This document shows, piece after piece, positions 22,596 through 34,723 of a DNA stretch of 64,000 bases (the first letter of the stretch is position 1; the number at the start of each line of letters is the position of its first letter). The translations under genes were made by a program, and so were the position numbers. Source of the DNA: Ostrinia nubilalis (Eukaryota; Arthropoda; Insecta; Lepidoptera; Crambidae); contig NC_087112.1 in assembly GCF_963855985.1 (NCBI RefSeq), positions 8,062,501 to 8,126,500 of the forward strand. The letters run 5' to 3'. Under the pieces are notes generated by a model that was not told where the DNA came from, did no database searches, and saw only the letters and a program-made list of their open reading frames with translations.

Positions 22596-23389
22596 TTGTC
22601 AGAATTGATTTTGATGAAATTTCAACGTGAGTGACCAGCCCCCCTAGACAAAACGCACTTTTTGATCGAATCGAAAATCGAATCCGTCAAAACTCCATAC
22701 AAAAAAGGGGCTTTTCGACCACTTTTCGACTGGTTTGCGATTATAATTTGCACTTTGTCTAGACCCACAGTTTTGATGCAAACATGCATTGTGGTACATT
22801 TAATATAGTCAGCGATTATCGCAATTATTATTATCAATGAGGTATAATGGAAAAAGTACCACTTAGCTGGTTTGGGGCCTCATTAGGCAACATTACAGCC
22901 GTTCTGTGTACAATCCACCAATTAACCGCTCATTACGGATCTATTGTTTCTGGTTGTTCAAGCGTGTAGTGGTGAATGCGATTTAACTCTATTTTTGACG
23001 AACAAATTTCGACAAATCAATATAAAAATGGCCATTACCTTATACATATTTTTTAAATTGCCTGGGTCTTCTCTCTATCTCTATGCCAATTTCAGTAGAA
23101 AAGGTAACAGGCAGCATAAAGACAGAGTTATTTTTATCATTAGTACTATCCGTTCGCTGGCGATATGACGTCACTCGAATTGACTATAACAAACTTTTAT
23201 TATGTATTTAAAATATTTTCAATCTATTATTAATGATAAAAATTGTGTATTTGCGTAAAATAAGACACATTAATTGCGTTTAATCACTAACTAATTGCGT
23301 TTAATCGCAGTTGGGGGAGGGAACGCGCATTCCACGGACCGGCAAACTTAGCGCGAACGGGTAGTAAGTTTGGAACTTCTCGAGTGGCG
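22596..23389. other. Gene-free stretch
   Basis: No gene was recognised. The short open frames at 22622-22837 and 22944-23168 lack domains. Confidence 0.35.
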
Positions 23390-23550
23390 ACCACGGGCCG
23401 GAAGCAGCCGTGGGCAGGCCCCCCACTAGATGGACCGACGATCTGGTGAAGGTCACTGGAAGAACCTGGATGCGGACAGCGTAGGACCGGTCGATATGGA
23501 CATCCTTGGGGAAGGCCTTTGTCCAGCAGTGGACGTCATTTGGCTGGAAC
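23390..23550 (+). mobile_element. RTE-type LINE 3' fragment (family B)
   Basis: About 160 bp. It encodes a block corresponding to ...RWTDDLVKVTGRTWM and ends CAGTGGACGTCATTTGGCTG plus GAACGAACGAAG. The GAACGAACGAA tail is the family B counterpart of the (TGA)n tail of family A. Confidence 0.85.
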
Positions 23551-24944
23551 GAACGAAGTATGGAACTACGAGTAAAATGTCCTAAGATAGGGTGTCATGG
23601 ACGACGACAAGTCCTCATAACTCTACAGGCATAATAATAATTGTAAATTAATTAAATCCGCTCCTTAAACGTGTCCAAAAATCGGGGGAAACTTCTGGAA
23701 ACTCGACTACCGTATATTTGACTTTACATCTTCTAGGGCCAAAGTTTCTCTGTTATTCGATTTAATTATTCCATTGTCCTTCTAAATTTCTAATGGAAAT
23801 CATTAGATCCCGAACTTGGGAAGTTCTGGCTTGAGATCTTGGACACAGATTAGGTAGATACAGAAGGTCCACGAGGTTTAATCACATTGAGGTCGCGCAG
23901 AAGACAAGTGTTTGTACCTACAATAATTCTGGATCAAGGCACAATAATTTAATGTCATTATGAGGACTATTAATAAGGCAGACGTTTATTGCAAAGCACA
24001 TAAATATTTATTTGGAAACCCAGACTTAGCTGCCATATTATGTCACATCACTCACATCATGACAATAAAATATGGCGGAGTCATCCCATTAAAGCCCCAT
24101 TTAGCCTAGCAGTGTAGGCTAAACTGAATTTAAAATTACTGAATATATGATAATATTCAAATTAAAAAGATTTTTTCGAATACTTTTGGCGTTTCAGATC
24201 GCGATGTTTAACGAACGCGGTACAGAGCTTAGGCACTAAAGCAGTTGCTCTTTAAGTACATTTACAAACTAGACCTACTGTACCTATTTATGTTTTGCCT
24301 AGGATTTTAGTTTTCATTTAACAAGTCGTCCGAGGTCATTATCTAAATGGAAGGATCCATTCTGGGTCCGGATGGATGGGGTATTTGATTTGTGGAACTT
24401 CTGACTTTTCGGGTCAGTTTGAGATGGTAGTTTTTGAAGGGGATACTCAAATATTTGCCTGTTTAAGTTCTGATAACTTGTTGGAAGCTAGTCTTGCGAT
24501 CGTACTCGATATTATCATTATTTCAGACTATGTAGATTGTCTTACATGATAATTCCAAAAACGATACCTATGTAAGAACTATTTGTGAAAACTCTTTTGG
24601 CAAATGTAGTTTAATTGGTAACTCTATGTGTGATATAGAATGCTGTTTGTTTTCCTAACAATAAAATAAATAAGGAAATATCTAGAAAATATTCAATTTG
24701 TTAACTATTTTATTTCCGAGTGAAGGAAGCCTTTTTGAGCAAGACGGTAAGTGCTACTTATTATGAGTATGTTTAAATCTAATGTCATAAGCTAATGGTA
24801 GAACTATTTATTTATAAGAAGACAGGTTATCGTTAATTCTTCTCGTCGCTGACAGTATCTTTCTAACTTCTATCATAAGACCCGTCTTGCTATCTTTTAC
24901 AATTAGCTTCCTTAAACATTACTTTGCCACAAAGTAAAAACACT
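23551..24944. other. Gene-free stretch
   Basis: No recognised gene or repeat. Confidence 0.35.
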
Positions 24945-25074
24945 AGGTGGACCGACGATCTGCTGAAGGCCGCAAGAGGTGCATGGATGCAGGTGGCGCA
25001 GGACCAGTCTTTGTGGAAATCCTTGGTCCAAGGCCTTCGTCCAACAGTGGATGTCATTCGGCTGAAACGAACGA
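24945..25074 (+). mobile_element. RTE-type LINE 3' fragment (family B)
   Basis: Match from AGGTGGACCGACGATCTG to CGGCTGAAACGAACGAAA, with small indels. 5'-truncated and non-coding. Confidence 0.85.
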
Positions 25075-26370
25075 AAAACCTCTACCTATAATTCACCAAA
25101 AATATCGTTAGCAGCGAAATCGATTCGCAATCAATCGAGAAATACTGGTTAGAACTGGCAAATCTCTCTAATATGGTATGTTAAGCCGATTTTTGCCGTC
25201 TCTCCGATCGCATTTCCTTTTTTCTGCGGTTAGTGGGTTTTAAAGGGCGTCGTTAGCTTCCCGCTTTACGCATTTTTGCTCTAGCATTTGATAATAGCCT
25301 TCTTGCAGTGGAAGGGTTAAGTTATAGTTGATTGTCGTTAATGTCAAGAGAAAACATAATATTATTGGCTAACTAATTAATGCTATTTCTTAGGGCAAAA
25401 AGGCACCTTTTCTGTTAGTTCGTTTTTCTTCAAGGGTATAAAAATCCTATTTAAAAGTACGAGTAGGCACGAGGCTACATGTAATCATTTTATTTTACAT
25501 TCGAAATTTGAAAGTAGGCACAAAATAATATTTTTCTTCTTTTTTTGATTATGGCCAGGTCTGGGATATTACGAGACAAAAATGGCAGTCGTTTATTATT
25601 GACTTGACAGATAAATCTGTGTACAAAACTGTCAAACATGACGTTTCGCTTTCCCGCCAATGAGTTTTCAAAATTATTATTTATCTGTGGGTAAATAACT
25701 CCTTGACTATTTAATAACTCCTTTCACAGAACAGGTTCAAAAATATTTGGTTGAAATTGGAAGAATATCTATGATGGAATTTATAAAATTCCACGAGATT
25801 CTTCGTAGTCAGCTCAAAATTACATAGAATGTTGTGACATAACTTCACAGTTTCTGGAACTTTGGAGGTTCCAGTTCGGTTTCCTGGAAGATCTATGAAA
25901 GTTACATATTCTTATAAAGATAGCATGAGCTAGAGAGATTTTCTTTAAAGTCAAAACAAGTGGGAACTAGTAACTAACTAGTTGTAGAGACGACGGCAAA
26001 TCGAGTTACACTGTGGCCGTAGGTCGTTGTAATAGGAACGATTTTTCAACAAAATTATTTGTGCTAACGTCATCATCACAGATCACAGAAACTAAAGGGA
26101 GATGTGACATGGGGGCGGCCCGGTGTCGCAGCAATATGCCCAAAAACAGAACACTTTGCTCGTGAAAGCAATGATGACAGCTGCAGCAGTGACGCCATAA
26201 TGTAAACAGCTTACATCGCTTGCGTGGTACTAAAGATTATTCGAACGGTGAGTACTGACACCGCAGTGAATAATGAGCACATATTTTGATTACTTTTTTG
26301 TGTGTGAATTTCTAATGCGACACTGAGTTTCGAACTCAGCGCATTAGTTGGCATCTCTCTATATCTCTAT
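25075..26370. other. Gene-free stretch
   Basis: No gene was recognised. A GC-richer patch at about 26100-26250 ends near an AACGGTGAGT splice-donor-like sequence, but no conserved peptide precedes it. Confidence 0.35.
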
Positions 26371-26440
26371 GGTCGTCATCATCATCATTTCAGCCACAAG
26401 ACGTCCACAACTGAACATAGGCCTCTCCAATAATGTGCAA
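26371..26440 (-). mobile_element. RTE-type LINE 3' fragment (family A)
   Basis: Short inverted 3' end: CATCATCATCATTTCAGCCA, then AAGACGTCCACAACTGAACA and AGGCCTCTCCAATAAT. Only about 65 bp of element remain. Confidence 0.75.
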
Positions 26441-26566
26441 TAGAATGTAATTTGGTTTTTGTCTATTAGTTCCACTACAAGTCATGGCACAGGTATGCAA
26501 TCTTTTTTTTCCACAAACAACATCTTATATTACTTGCTACATTTTAAAATCCAACACACAATTCAG

Positions 26567-27955
26567 TTAGTCCAGTCAATAAAGCATTATAGATGGAAAT
26601 CCATGGAACACAATTTCTGACTTCGGGACTTTATTTAGTCTAGTTAGGAGGTGAACATAGCAAAAGTCCCCGCCCTTAGCCCTTGAGCCGGCGGGGTGAG
26701 GGGGGTTTAAAGGTACCACTTTTCGGTTTTTCGCTTAATCCTCGGAAACTATGCGTCCTAGTGACATGACTACTATGAACCAAAAAAAGCTTATTCAATT
26801 TGCTACAGGTGAGATACTCAAGTTTTTCTATATCTTGTATAGTTTTTGCAGCATCTGCTCTAGAAGGTCTGTAATATTGGAAATTTTATTTTGGTCTTAC
26901 ATGTTCCCATCAGGAGAAAATCGACTAAATCAACATTGAGCAAATATTTTAGACATGTGGAACCATGTTAAGCCTAGTTCCAGGGAGAGGACTGCACTGT
27001 GCGTATATTTAGACGAACCAATTGGAGCCACTTTTGACTCCTCATCACTCAAAAACTACTGTGCATTAACACTTCAAATTTGGTTCATGTGTTGAGACTT
27101 GCAAGTTAAACATCAGCTTCAAATTTCATAAATATACCTTAAACGGTTCTTTAGGTATTGACGTCCAGAAATCTACATATCTGACATATAGACCAAATTC
27201 TAACTAACTTCCAGATGACCTTGAAGGTTCAAATTTGGCATCCAGATAGGTAGATGTGTAAATACAGAGGAACAAATAAAAAACCAGTAAATTTTAACAT
27301 TTCACAGGTGATAGATAGATTATAGTGTTCTAAATTTCGATTTTTGAACGGTAATACCTAAATAACCGTTTGAGGTATATTTATGAAATTTGAAGCTGAT
27401 GTTTATCTTGCGAGTCTCAATACATGAGCCAAATTTGAAGTGTTAATGCACAGTAGTTTTTGAATGATGAGGAGTCAAAAGTGGCTCCAATTGGGTCGTC
27501 TAAATATACGCACGGTGCAGTCCCCTCCCTGGAACTAGGCTTAACATGCTCCCGCATGTCTAAAATGTTTGCTTAATGTTGATTTAGTCGATTTTCTCCT
27601 GATGGGAACATGTAAGACAAAAATAAAATTTCCAATATTATAGACCTTCTAGAGCAGATGCCGTGAAAACTATAAAAGTTAAAGAAAAACTTGACTATCT
27701 CAGCTGTAGCAAATTGAATATGCTTTTTTTCGTTCATAGTAGTCATGTCACTAGGACGCATAGTTTCCGAGGATTAAGCGAAAAACCGAAAAGTAGTACC
27801 TTTAAACCCCCCTCTCCCCGCCGGCTCAAGGGCTAAGGGCGGGGACTTTTGCTATGTTTACCTCCTAACTAGTCTAAATAAAGTCCCGAGGTCAGAAATT
27901 GTGTTCCACGGATTTCTCTCTACACCGTCGTTAAAGCATTCATTGACTGGACTAA
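26567..27955. mobile_element. Fold-back element with ~600-bp inverted arms
   Basis: The left arm (26567 to about 27162) and the right arm (about 27350 to 27955) are inverted copies around a ~190-bp loop. The tips read TTAGTCCAGTCAAT. Inner landmarks present in both arms include CCCCGCCCTTAGCCCTTGAG and the CTTAATCCTCGGAAACTATG block. A related 62-codon frame (MRPSDMTTMN...) occurs in each arm (26751-26939 plus; 27573-27761 minus) simply because the arms are copies; it has no known domain. No transposase was found and the flanking TSD is unclear. Confidence 0.75.
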
Positions 27956-28740
27956 GTAACGAATACGCAATTTTCTTTTTTCCCAAATTGATTTGTAATT
28001 CCAGAAAACAAGCGAAATTTTTCCAACCAAACTTTTCAAGATAACGATAAAAAGGTTACCCCAAAAGTTACCTAAAACAAATCAAAGATGTCTTTACAAT
28101 GAGCGGGGCTGTGGCGGGGCGTTAAAAGCCCCGGGCCCTTCTCGAGGGAAAGGGACCATAGAGGAATAGGCGTTTACAAGCTACGACTAAAGTAAGGGCT
28201 CTTTCAAATAAGACGTATGTGGTCCGAAAATGAAATATAAAATTATAACCAACAGATAGGTGAATTCCTGCTGACGACTGACGTCCTATACTCAAAACTT
28301 GTTACTCCGTGATCATGGCGCTTGCAACAGTGCTGAAATATCGGAGACTCGAAATTAAGGTACATGGAAGCACAATCCCGTAAATAATAAGTTATTTAGT
28401 ACTCAAAACGTCTAATTTGAAACAGTCCTTTTGAATAAAATCTTAAAGGGCAAGGTCGATATAATTAATATGTAATACAGTCTAAATCTTTGACATAATT
28501 GACTTAGTCAAAGGCGCGTGCATCTAAAACTTTGTTACTAATAAAGATATTGTAATAACTCAGTAATCCAGCACTTCTTGTTGTAGACTGGTACTCTTAT
28601 GAATCGGACGGAGGTGCTATTTTCATGACATATGGTGGGAAATTCACTTTAACTTTGGATAATATAGGTATGTTTGGAAGAAGTAGAAGTTGGAACATCG
28701 CAGGCTAGACATTCATCCATCTTAGACAGAGACGAACTTT
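27956..28740. other. Gene-free stretch
   Basis: No gene was recognised. A GC-rich patch at about 28100-28160 could not be assigned. Confidence 0.35.
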
Positions 28741-28985
28741 AACTTCGAACTCCAGTGTTCTTCTGATTAATTTCGTTGCGGGTCCAATGACAGTCTAACT
28801 TTCCCCCAGGACAAACTTGACCTTCACTGGTTGGGTTTTTATTGGCGGTCAAGCTGTAGTTCCTGGTTACATAGGAGTTGCAGTGGTGGGAACGAGAGGT
28901 GGGAATAGTCCCGTAAAAAGCTGTAGTTCCTGGCTACATAAGAGTTACAGCGGTGGAAACGAGAGGTGGGAATAGTCCCGTAGTA
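28741..28985 (+). repeat. Dispersed repeat family X with a tandem second unit
   Basis: A long family X copy whose last ~63 bp (CTGTAGTTCCTGG to GGGAATAGTCCCGTA) is repeated a second time directly downstream (about 28850-28912 and 28919-28984). Both units end with GAGAGGTGGGAATAGTCCCG. Confidence 0.65.
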
Positions 28986-29319
28986 GTGTTGTTGTTAACT
29001 AGCGACTGAGTCGAGCTATATTCCAGCAGACTGAAATCGTCCCATGTAAATGCCACCAAGGGTACGAAGAAAGGGCCAAATAACACTGCACTCAGATAAA
29101 AATCTGTACTAAAGGAACAAATTTTTCGGTAACTGAAGAGCCCATTAAAGCCTGCTTTCGGGAGACCATATTTTACTTGGCGGGAAAAATATGGGCGGCA
29201 AACCTCCTCTGTTTACGAGACAGTAATAACTGTTGTAAATTTTAAGACCATTCGGTGGGAAAAAGGTGTAACATCCTAAGTGGGTAAGTGGGAAATGGTA
29301 TCAATCTATTCTAATTTCA

Positions 29320-29515
29320 CGATAGCCCAACGGTGAAGTGGTCGGACTGGCCGACTCGAGATCCGAGGAACGCGGGTTCGAATCCCACCGCCGCCGCTCG
29401 ACTATTGTGGTGAGCCCACTCGTAACACAAGCTTATTTAGCTTAACACGAGAGGCTAACGGGACTATTGGTAACTTGTGCAATAATAATCTAATAATCTA
29501 AAAAAAAAATGAAAA
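29320..29515 (+). repeat. tRNA-derived SINE
   Basis: The head has a pol III A-box-like ACGGTGAAGTGGTCGG and a B-box GGGTTCGAATCCC with tRNA-like spacing. A body of about 100 bp (AACACGAGAGGCTAACGGGA region) and repeats of AATAATCTAATAATCT lead into an A-rich end near 29502. This is the layout of a tRNA-derived SINE. A clean TSD was not seen. Confidence 0.75.
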
Positions 29516-29649
29516 AATTGGTAGGCATAAATTCGTATTACGAAACAGCATCTGTTAATCGATTCAATCTCAGAAAATAACAGCATTATTGGCCATTCAG
29601 ATAAAACTGAATTAAAAAACCTACTCGTAGCTCATTAGACTACTCAGGT

Positions 29650-29872
29650 TGCTAGCTATTATAGATCGTTTCATCCACGAAGACGCGCCCCACCAATTTT
29701 TGGTCGAGGGAAGCGCGGGTGCGGGGAGTTTGATCCGATCAATCCGAGCGTCATTATTGTAGTGTGCGTGTGCACTCATGGATAATTTAGCGTGTACCGA
29801 TAACACTCAAACATTAGCAGAAGAAGGGTGGGGCGCGTCTTCGTGGATGAAAGGATCAATAATAACTGGGCA
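29650..29872. mobile_element. MITE-like inverted repeat
   Basis: ATCCACGAAGACGCGCCCCA at about 29671-29690 is matched inverted at about 29828-29847. The inverted similarity extends outward through GATCGTTTC/GAAAGGATC. Two short open frames crossing it share residues only because of the inverted repeat. Confidence 0.6.
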
Positions 29873-30332
29873 CCCGTCCCGGCTTCGCACAGGTGCTATA
29901 CATAAAAACTTTCCTCTTGAATCACTCTATCTATTGCTGAAAACTGCCGTCAAAAAAAATCCGTTACATAGTTTAAAAGATCTAACGCACAGACAGCGGG
30001 GCGACTACGGCAAAGCAAAAGGAGGGTTATGATTTTTATACTAATAATATTAACAACTATATTATACTATTCTCAAGCCAGATATAATAGAAATGAAGCA
30101 ATAATCAAACCCAGGACTGCGATACCCCTTCTATTTCGCTTCACAAAAACCTTAACCCTTATTAATGGGGCAATTAAGGCCAGAATCCAGACGGTACCTG
30201 CAACAAAACAAACACATTTGTCATTATTTTGTGAAAAATATAGCTGTCAGATACATAGTAGTTGTAAAGGGGCGACCTGAATGACTTTGCCTTTACAAGG
30301 GTGATTGTTTAATTAATAAGATTTCAAGTACA

Positions 30333-30420
30333 GACACATCAGACTATACATTTTTGTTGCAAAATAACCCGTATTTCAACGTGATAAGACTCCACTGTAT
30401 TTAGCTTGATATGTTCTCCT
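30333..30420. repeat. Dispersed 'tacataagat' repeat copy
   Basis: Blocks ACATCAGACTATACATTTTT, TTGCAAAATAAC and AAGACTCCACTGTATTTAGC resemble copies near 20015-20095, 60025-60110 and 62515-62610. The family is not recognised. Confidence 0.4.
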
Positions 30421-30438
30421 CAGTACCTAAAGCTTGGT

Positions 30439-30525
30439 CCGTGAGCACGTAGAATTTTGTCCAATGACCCCTAGCTACCCATCGTTATCGCTCGCGCGTA
30501 ATTATATTGCTGTCGCGACTGTGCG
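30439..30525 (+). repeat. Repeat inverted at 44710-44796
   Basis: The run GTGAGCACGTAGAATTTTGT, then CGTAATTATATTGCTGTCGC, occurs again inverted at 44710-44796 with few differences. GC-rich sequence follows in both copies. Confidence 0.6.
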
Positions 30526-30604
30526 ACTGGCACCCGCAGTGAGTGTGCGAGTGTGTCACGGACTAGACTATACTACCTACTAAGAATCATTGCAGGGTCT
30601 CTTA

Positions 30605-30780
30605 GCCTAGGCGCAGACCACTGACTTTTAGTTGGCCGATAGTTGGGCCCTAATAAAGTAGGCCCGAAGAATCGGCCGATACCAAATCAGTGTAATGTGC
30701 GCACTTTCATACATCTCCATACTGATTAACAGCCCGACTTAACTATCGGCCAACTAAAAGTCGGTGGTCTGCGCCTAGGC
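30605..30780. mobile_element. Tourist-like MITE, 176 bp, TSD TTA
   Basis: Terminal inverted repeats of about 40 bp begin GCCTAGGCGCAGACCAC and contain TTTTAGTTGGCCGATAGTT. TTA flanks both ends (30602-30604 and 30781-30783). Non-coding. Confidence 0.85.
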
Positions 30781-31392
30781 TTAGGTTCATCTTTTAACAA
30801 CAGATAGATGTGCTGTTTAGTTAACCAACCTTATGTATTTTTCATAAATTTTAATAATTTAAAAGATATTCGTTTTCGCACTGAGGCCTAAGGCTTTAAA
30901 AACTCTAATAATCATACCAGTAGAATTTAAAATCCCATACAGATTTTCCTGTCACCTACATTATGGAGACATCAAATTAATGTCTTACTTGATTGATGGA
31001 CTCTCTTAGAACCACATGCTCAAAGTCGGGAGAAAAGCAAAGGCTATTATTAAATTGATAAATTAAATCAAGAGACAAATTCAAAGTCAATCGAAATAAT
31101 CTACCATCAAAAGGAGCAATGGAGCGTAATAATTTCAATAATACTGGATTTCTTGGAAAATTTGAATTAACTAATATACTGGCTTCTTCTCATGGCTTCA
31201 CCCATTATATCTTTTGTCTATCAGTTTTTTTATCGTATATCTTATTAAAACCACGTTCTGAACATCTAAAGTTCTAAACCCTTCTGAAATACTCTTTGAG
31301 GATCTGAATGGATCTGGCCATTTAGTCTCCGCTGTAAGAATGCAGCACTTTTCTAATTTACTAGGCAAATGAAAAAATCCCGATCACATCCC

Positions 31393-31575
31393 CAAGCAGG
31401 CTCTGGATTGGAACCTCCAAGGGAAAACGCAAACGTGGTCGACCCAGGCAAACTTGGCGGCGTACTGTAGCAGACGAGACGAAGAAAATCGGCAGGACCT
31501 GGAGCGAGATCAAACGCGAAGCTCAAGACCGAACGCGATGGAGGACTGTTGTGGACGGCTTCTGCCCCATCTAGG
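31393..31575 (+). pseudogene. C-terminal end of a LINE reverse transcriptase
   Basis: The open frame reads GKRKRGRPRQTWRRTVADE, then TWSEIKREAQDRTRWRTVVD and ends FCPI plus stop (TAG at 31571-31573). The basic GRPRQTWRR block followed by a QDRxRWR block is typical of the C-terminus of non-LTR reverse transcriptases. Everything upstream is missing. The CR1 element at 31582-36199 is inserted just after its stop; the interrupted tail resumes at 36200. A related minus-strand copy lies at 44506-44606. Confidence 0.75.
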
Positions 31576-31753
31576 GGACTTATTCAAATTCAAATTCAAA
31601 ACGTTTATTTGCCAAAAACACAGTAATACAGGGTGACAATATTAAATAGGATCATGTGTTTAGTCTGCTCGCAGACGTGCAAAAATTACAGGATTCAATA
31701 ATATTAATGTCAAATAATTAAGAAAATGTCAATGTAAAATTAAATTAATAGTA

Positions 31754-34723
31754 TCAATGTCGCCAATTAAAATATTCCTTATAACTATAAAAACATTTGT
31801 CCAAAAGCCAGCAAGTCAATCTGCTTTTAAATATAGGGCCTTGGAGTACTTTAAGTTCTTCCGGTAGTAGATTATACATAACTATACTCGTGTTATATGC
31901 ATTTCTTTTATATATATCCTTGCGACAGGGAGGTTGATGCATTAGGTTTAAGTATTGCTGTCTTATATGAGGTCTTACAGTGACTTCTCTGCGGGTCTTG
32001 TAATAGCTAGGGAAAGACTTTACAAAGAGGCAGCTTTCCCTGATATAGATGCATGGAAGCGGAAGCAAGCTAAACTGTCTAAAGAGGGGCTTGCAACTAT
32101 CCAGGTACCAGACATTGCACAAAGCGCGAATGCATCTTTTTTGTATTTTGAATACTCTATCTATATCTACCGAATTACCCCACAGAACTATACCATAATT
32201 CAGTACCGACGATATGTATCCATGGTATGCCGTCAGTGCAGCTTCGACCGACACCGTTTGTCGTAGTCTTTTTATTGCGAAAGCGAAACGCTCGAGTTTT
32301 TTGCATATAACGTCAATGTGTTTTTTCCAGTTGAGGTGTGTATCAATATATATTCCTAAAAATTTAAAAGTCTCAACTTCGTCTATTTCTTCTCCCTTAT
32401 ATTGAATGTTTAATGATTGTTTAGAAGTATTATATGACCGATATTGCATGACTTTAGTTTTGCTGACATTTAGCATCAGGTCGTTAGCACTCAACCAGCC
32501 TATAACATTTTCTAAGGCCGTATTTGCTATTGAGTCAATAGGGTCTTTGTCCCCTGCCTTTATTACGAGTGTCGTGTCATCTGCGAAAAGTATACACTTG
32601 TGTGAGGTAGCATTTGGGAGGTCATTGATGTATAATAAAAAGAGCAATGGCCCAAGAATGCTGCCTTGAGGTACACCTGTTTTTTTAATTAATAATTTAG
32701 ATCTATATGTTTCCTTAACTATGTTTTGGTTTATTTTTACAATTTTTGTCAGCTCGGTGCATTGTTTCCTGTTCCTGATGTAACTCTCAATCCAGTCGTA
32801 GGCCTTTCCCCTTATGCCATATGATTCCAGTTTGCGTAAAAGCTTATCGTGATTTACGAGATCGAACGCGCTACTCATATCGAGAAATACTGACATTACT
32901 GGTGTACCGTGGTTTATACTTTCTGAAACATACTTTATTAAGTCAAAGCAAGCTAAGGTCGTTGAACTACCTTTGCGAAAACCATATTGTTGAGGCTGTA
33001 GTATGTTAAATGCAGCCACAAAGTTATTCAGTCTCTCAAGCATTGCTTTTTCAAATACCTTAGACAGTACAGATCCTAAGGTAATTGGCCTATAGTTACC
33101 CAGATCTTTTTTATCGCCCTTCTTATATATTGGTTTTATAATTGAAAATTTCAAATCATCAGGAAAGAGACCCTCAGAAAAAGAGAGGTTTAAGATATGC
33201 ATAAGGGGTCTGCCTATGTATCTGGCACTAGATTTCAGTACCTTAGTAATGATATTATCATACCCGCCTGATTTACTATTATTTAAGGACATGATTATTT
33301 TATAAGTCTCGCTTTCATCAATCGGTTTTAGATAAATTGATTGAGAAGTACTGGAGTAGCTATGTGTCATTTCGCTGTCAGGTCTCTGTTGACCAGTCAA
33401 ATTAGTAAAATAATCATTGAATAAATTGCAAATGTCAAGAGAATCCGTGTATATCCTATTATTAAATTTAATCATGTCAATATCACTACTCCCCACTGTG
33501 TTAGAGAGAGTTTTTGAAATAGTGTCCCAAGTAGCTTTACCTTTATTTTTGCTACTACGTATAAACCGGTTGTTACTTATTTTTTGTGCATTTTTTATAC
33601 ATTTCTTTAAAATTTTACTATACTGATGGAAGGTTTCCCTATGCAACTTCTTGTTTGTTTTACACAAACGAGATTTTAGATATAATTGCCGTTTACTTTT
33701 GCATGATTTTCTTAGCCCTTTTGACATCCATCTTATCTTGGCCGGTCTATTGTTTGTCTTGACCTTGATCCTAGGAAAACACAGATCATAGAACAAGATG
33801 AATATTTCATAAAAATATCTAAATGCCTCTTGTAAGTTATTACATTCCATGACGTCGGAAAAAGTGAGACTAGATATGCAGTTGCAAAATTTTTTAATGT
33901 TATCCGTACAATAATCCCGTTTGTGTTCAAACCAAGTTGTATAACTTTTTTTTATTTTATTGACTTTAAATGTTATTGTTTGCGCAGTTTCGTGGTCTGA
34001 AAGACCAAGGTAATGCACACCCGACTCTACATGTTTTATGTTACTAGCTATTTGGTCCAAGCAAGATTCCCCTCTTGTTGGTAGCTGAATGTGAAGCTGA
34101 AAATTGTAACTTTTTAAGATACTATTTAGGTCTTCGGTGTAGTTGTTGTGTTTTAGAATATCCAAGTTCCAATCTCCACATATAACAACCTTTTTTCTTT
34201 GAAATTTATTTGACAGGTAGTCTAATAGCCTATCGAGTTTATGCAAAAAAATACCTATAGAGGCCTTTTTTTTGTCTGGTATTCGATAAATCGTACAAAC
34301 AATTAAATTCAGACCTACAACTTCCATGCCACAGCATTCAAAATGAAGTTTAGTAACCTTCCCAGATCCTATAGTCAATGGCCTGACATCCCACAACTCC
34401 TTAACCAGCATACACGTGCCACCTCTACTTTTGTCTCGGCAGTAAGCCGAGGCTAGCTTATAATCTGTCAGCTTTATATTCGCTTTTGTACTTTCCTTAA
34501 CGAATGTCTCACTAAAACATAATATATCCACCTCCCTGTTATTGTCATTAAACTCATTAATTGTCAATTCAATAATGTCAAGTTTGTTACAGATACTTGC
34601 TATATTTTGATGTAGTATTGTTATCTTATTAAGATTGCAATCACATTTTTGGTTAGTTAGATTTTGAGAACTCTGACAACTCGTAGTTTTTTCAATTGGT
34701 AGACTAGGGGCGAAAAAACTGTT
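31754..34723 (-). CDS. CR1 ORF2 polyprotein: endonuclease and reverse transcriptase
   Basis: This is the retrotransposition enzyme, nicking target DNA and reverse-transcribing element RNA. Counting from codon 34567, the endonuclease shows CFSET (E20), GDWNLD (131-136) and SDH (190-192). The reverse transcriptase shows FLDMSSAFD (motif A, 561-569), GVPQGS (motif B, 631-636) and FADD (motif C, 661-664), then a CR1-type C-terminal domain. The frame is open upstream to 34723 and encodes ILHQNI, which supplies the first conserved endonuclease Asn, so the protein must begin above 34567. No ATG exists in that extension, and codon 34567 itself is TTG. ORF2 overlaps ORF1 by 20 nt in the +1 frame. At about 989 codons it has normal length and no internal stop. 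Confidence 0.9.
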   Translation of the reverse strand, partial: NSFFAPSLPIEKTTSCQSSQNLTNQKCDCNLNKITILHQNIASICNKLDIIELTINEFNDNNREVDILCFSETFVKESTKANIKLTDYKLASAYCRDKSRGGTCMLVKELWDVRPLTIGSGKVTKLHFECCGMEVVGLNLIVCTIYRIPDKKKASIGIFLHKLDRLLDYLSNKFQRKKVVICGDWNLDILKHNNYTEDLNSILKSYNFQLHIQLPTRGESCLDQIASNIKHVESGVHYLGLSDHETAQTITFKVNKIKKSYTTWFEHKRDYCTDNIKKFCNCISSLTFSDVMECNNLQEAFRYFYEIFILFYDLCFPRIKVKTNNRPAKIRWMSKGLRKSCKSKRQLYLKSRLCKTNKKLHRETFHQYSKILKKCIKNAQKISNNRFIRSSKNKGKATWDTISKTLSNTVGSSDIDMIKFNNRIYTDSLDICNLFNDYFTNLTGQQRPDSEMTHSYSSTSQSIYLKPIDESETYKIIMSLNNSKSGGYDNIITKVLKSSARYIGRPLMHILNLSFSEGLFPDDLKFSIIKPIYKKGDKKDLGNYRPITLGSVLSKVFEKAMLERLNNFVAAFNILQPQQYGFRKGSSTTLACFDLIKYVSESINHGTPVMSVFLDMSSAFDLVNHDKLLRKLESYGIRGKAYDWIESYIRNRKQCTELTKIVKINQNIVKETYRSKLLIKKTGVPQGSILGPLLFLLYINDLPNATSHKCILFADDTTLVIKAGDKDPIDSIANTALENVIGWLSANDLMLNVSKTKVMQYRSYNTSKQSLNIQYKGEEIDEVETFKFLGIYIDTHLNWKKHIDVICKKLERFAFAIKRLRQTVSVEAALTAYHGYISSVLNYGIVLWGNSVDIDRVFKIQKRCIRALCNVWYLDSCKPLFRQFSLLPLPCIYIRESCLFVKSFPSYYKTRREVTVRPHIRQQYLNLMHQPPCRKDIYKRNAYNTSIVMYNLLPEELKVLQGPIFKSRLTCWLLDKCFYSYKEYFNWRH

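Noticed and set aside
26751..27761. Two conserved 62-codon proteins
   Set aside because: Their similarity is explained by the inverted arms of the fold-back element; no start context, domain or independent conservation supports a gene.
31955..33930. Plus-strand open frames inside the CR1
   Set aside because: They are antisense shadows of ORF2 with no motifs; the minus-strand frame carries all the conserved reverse-transcriptase residues.
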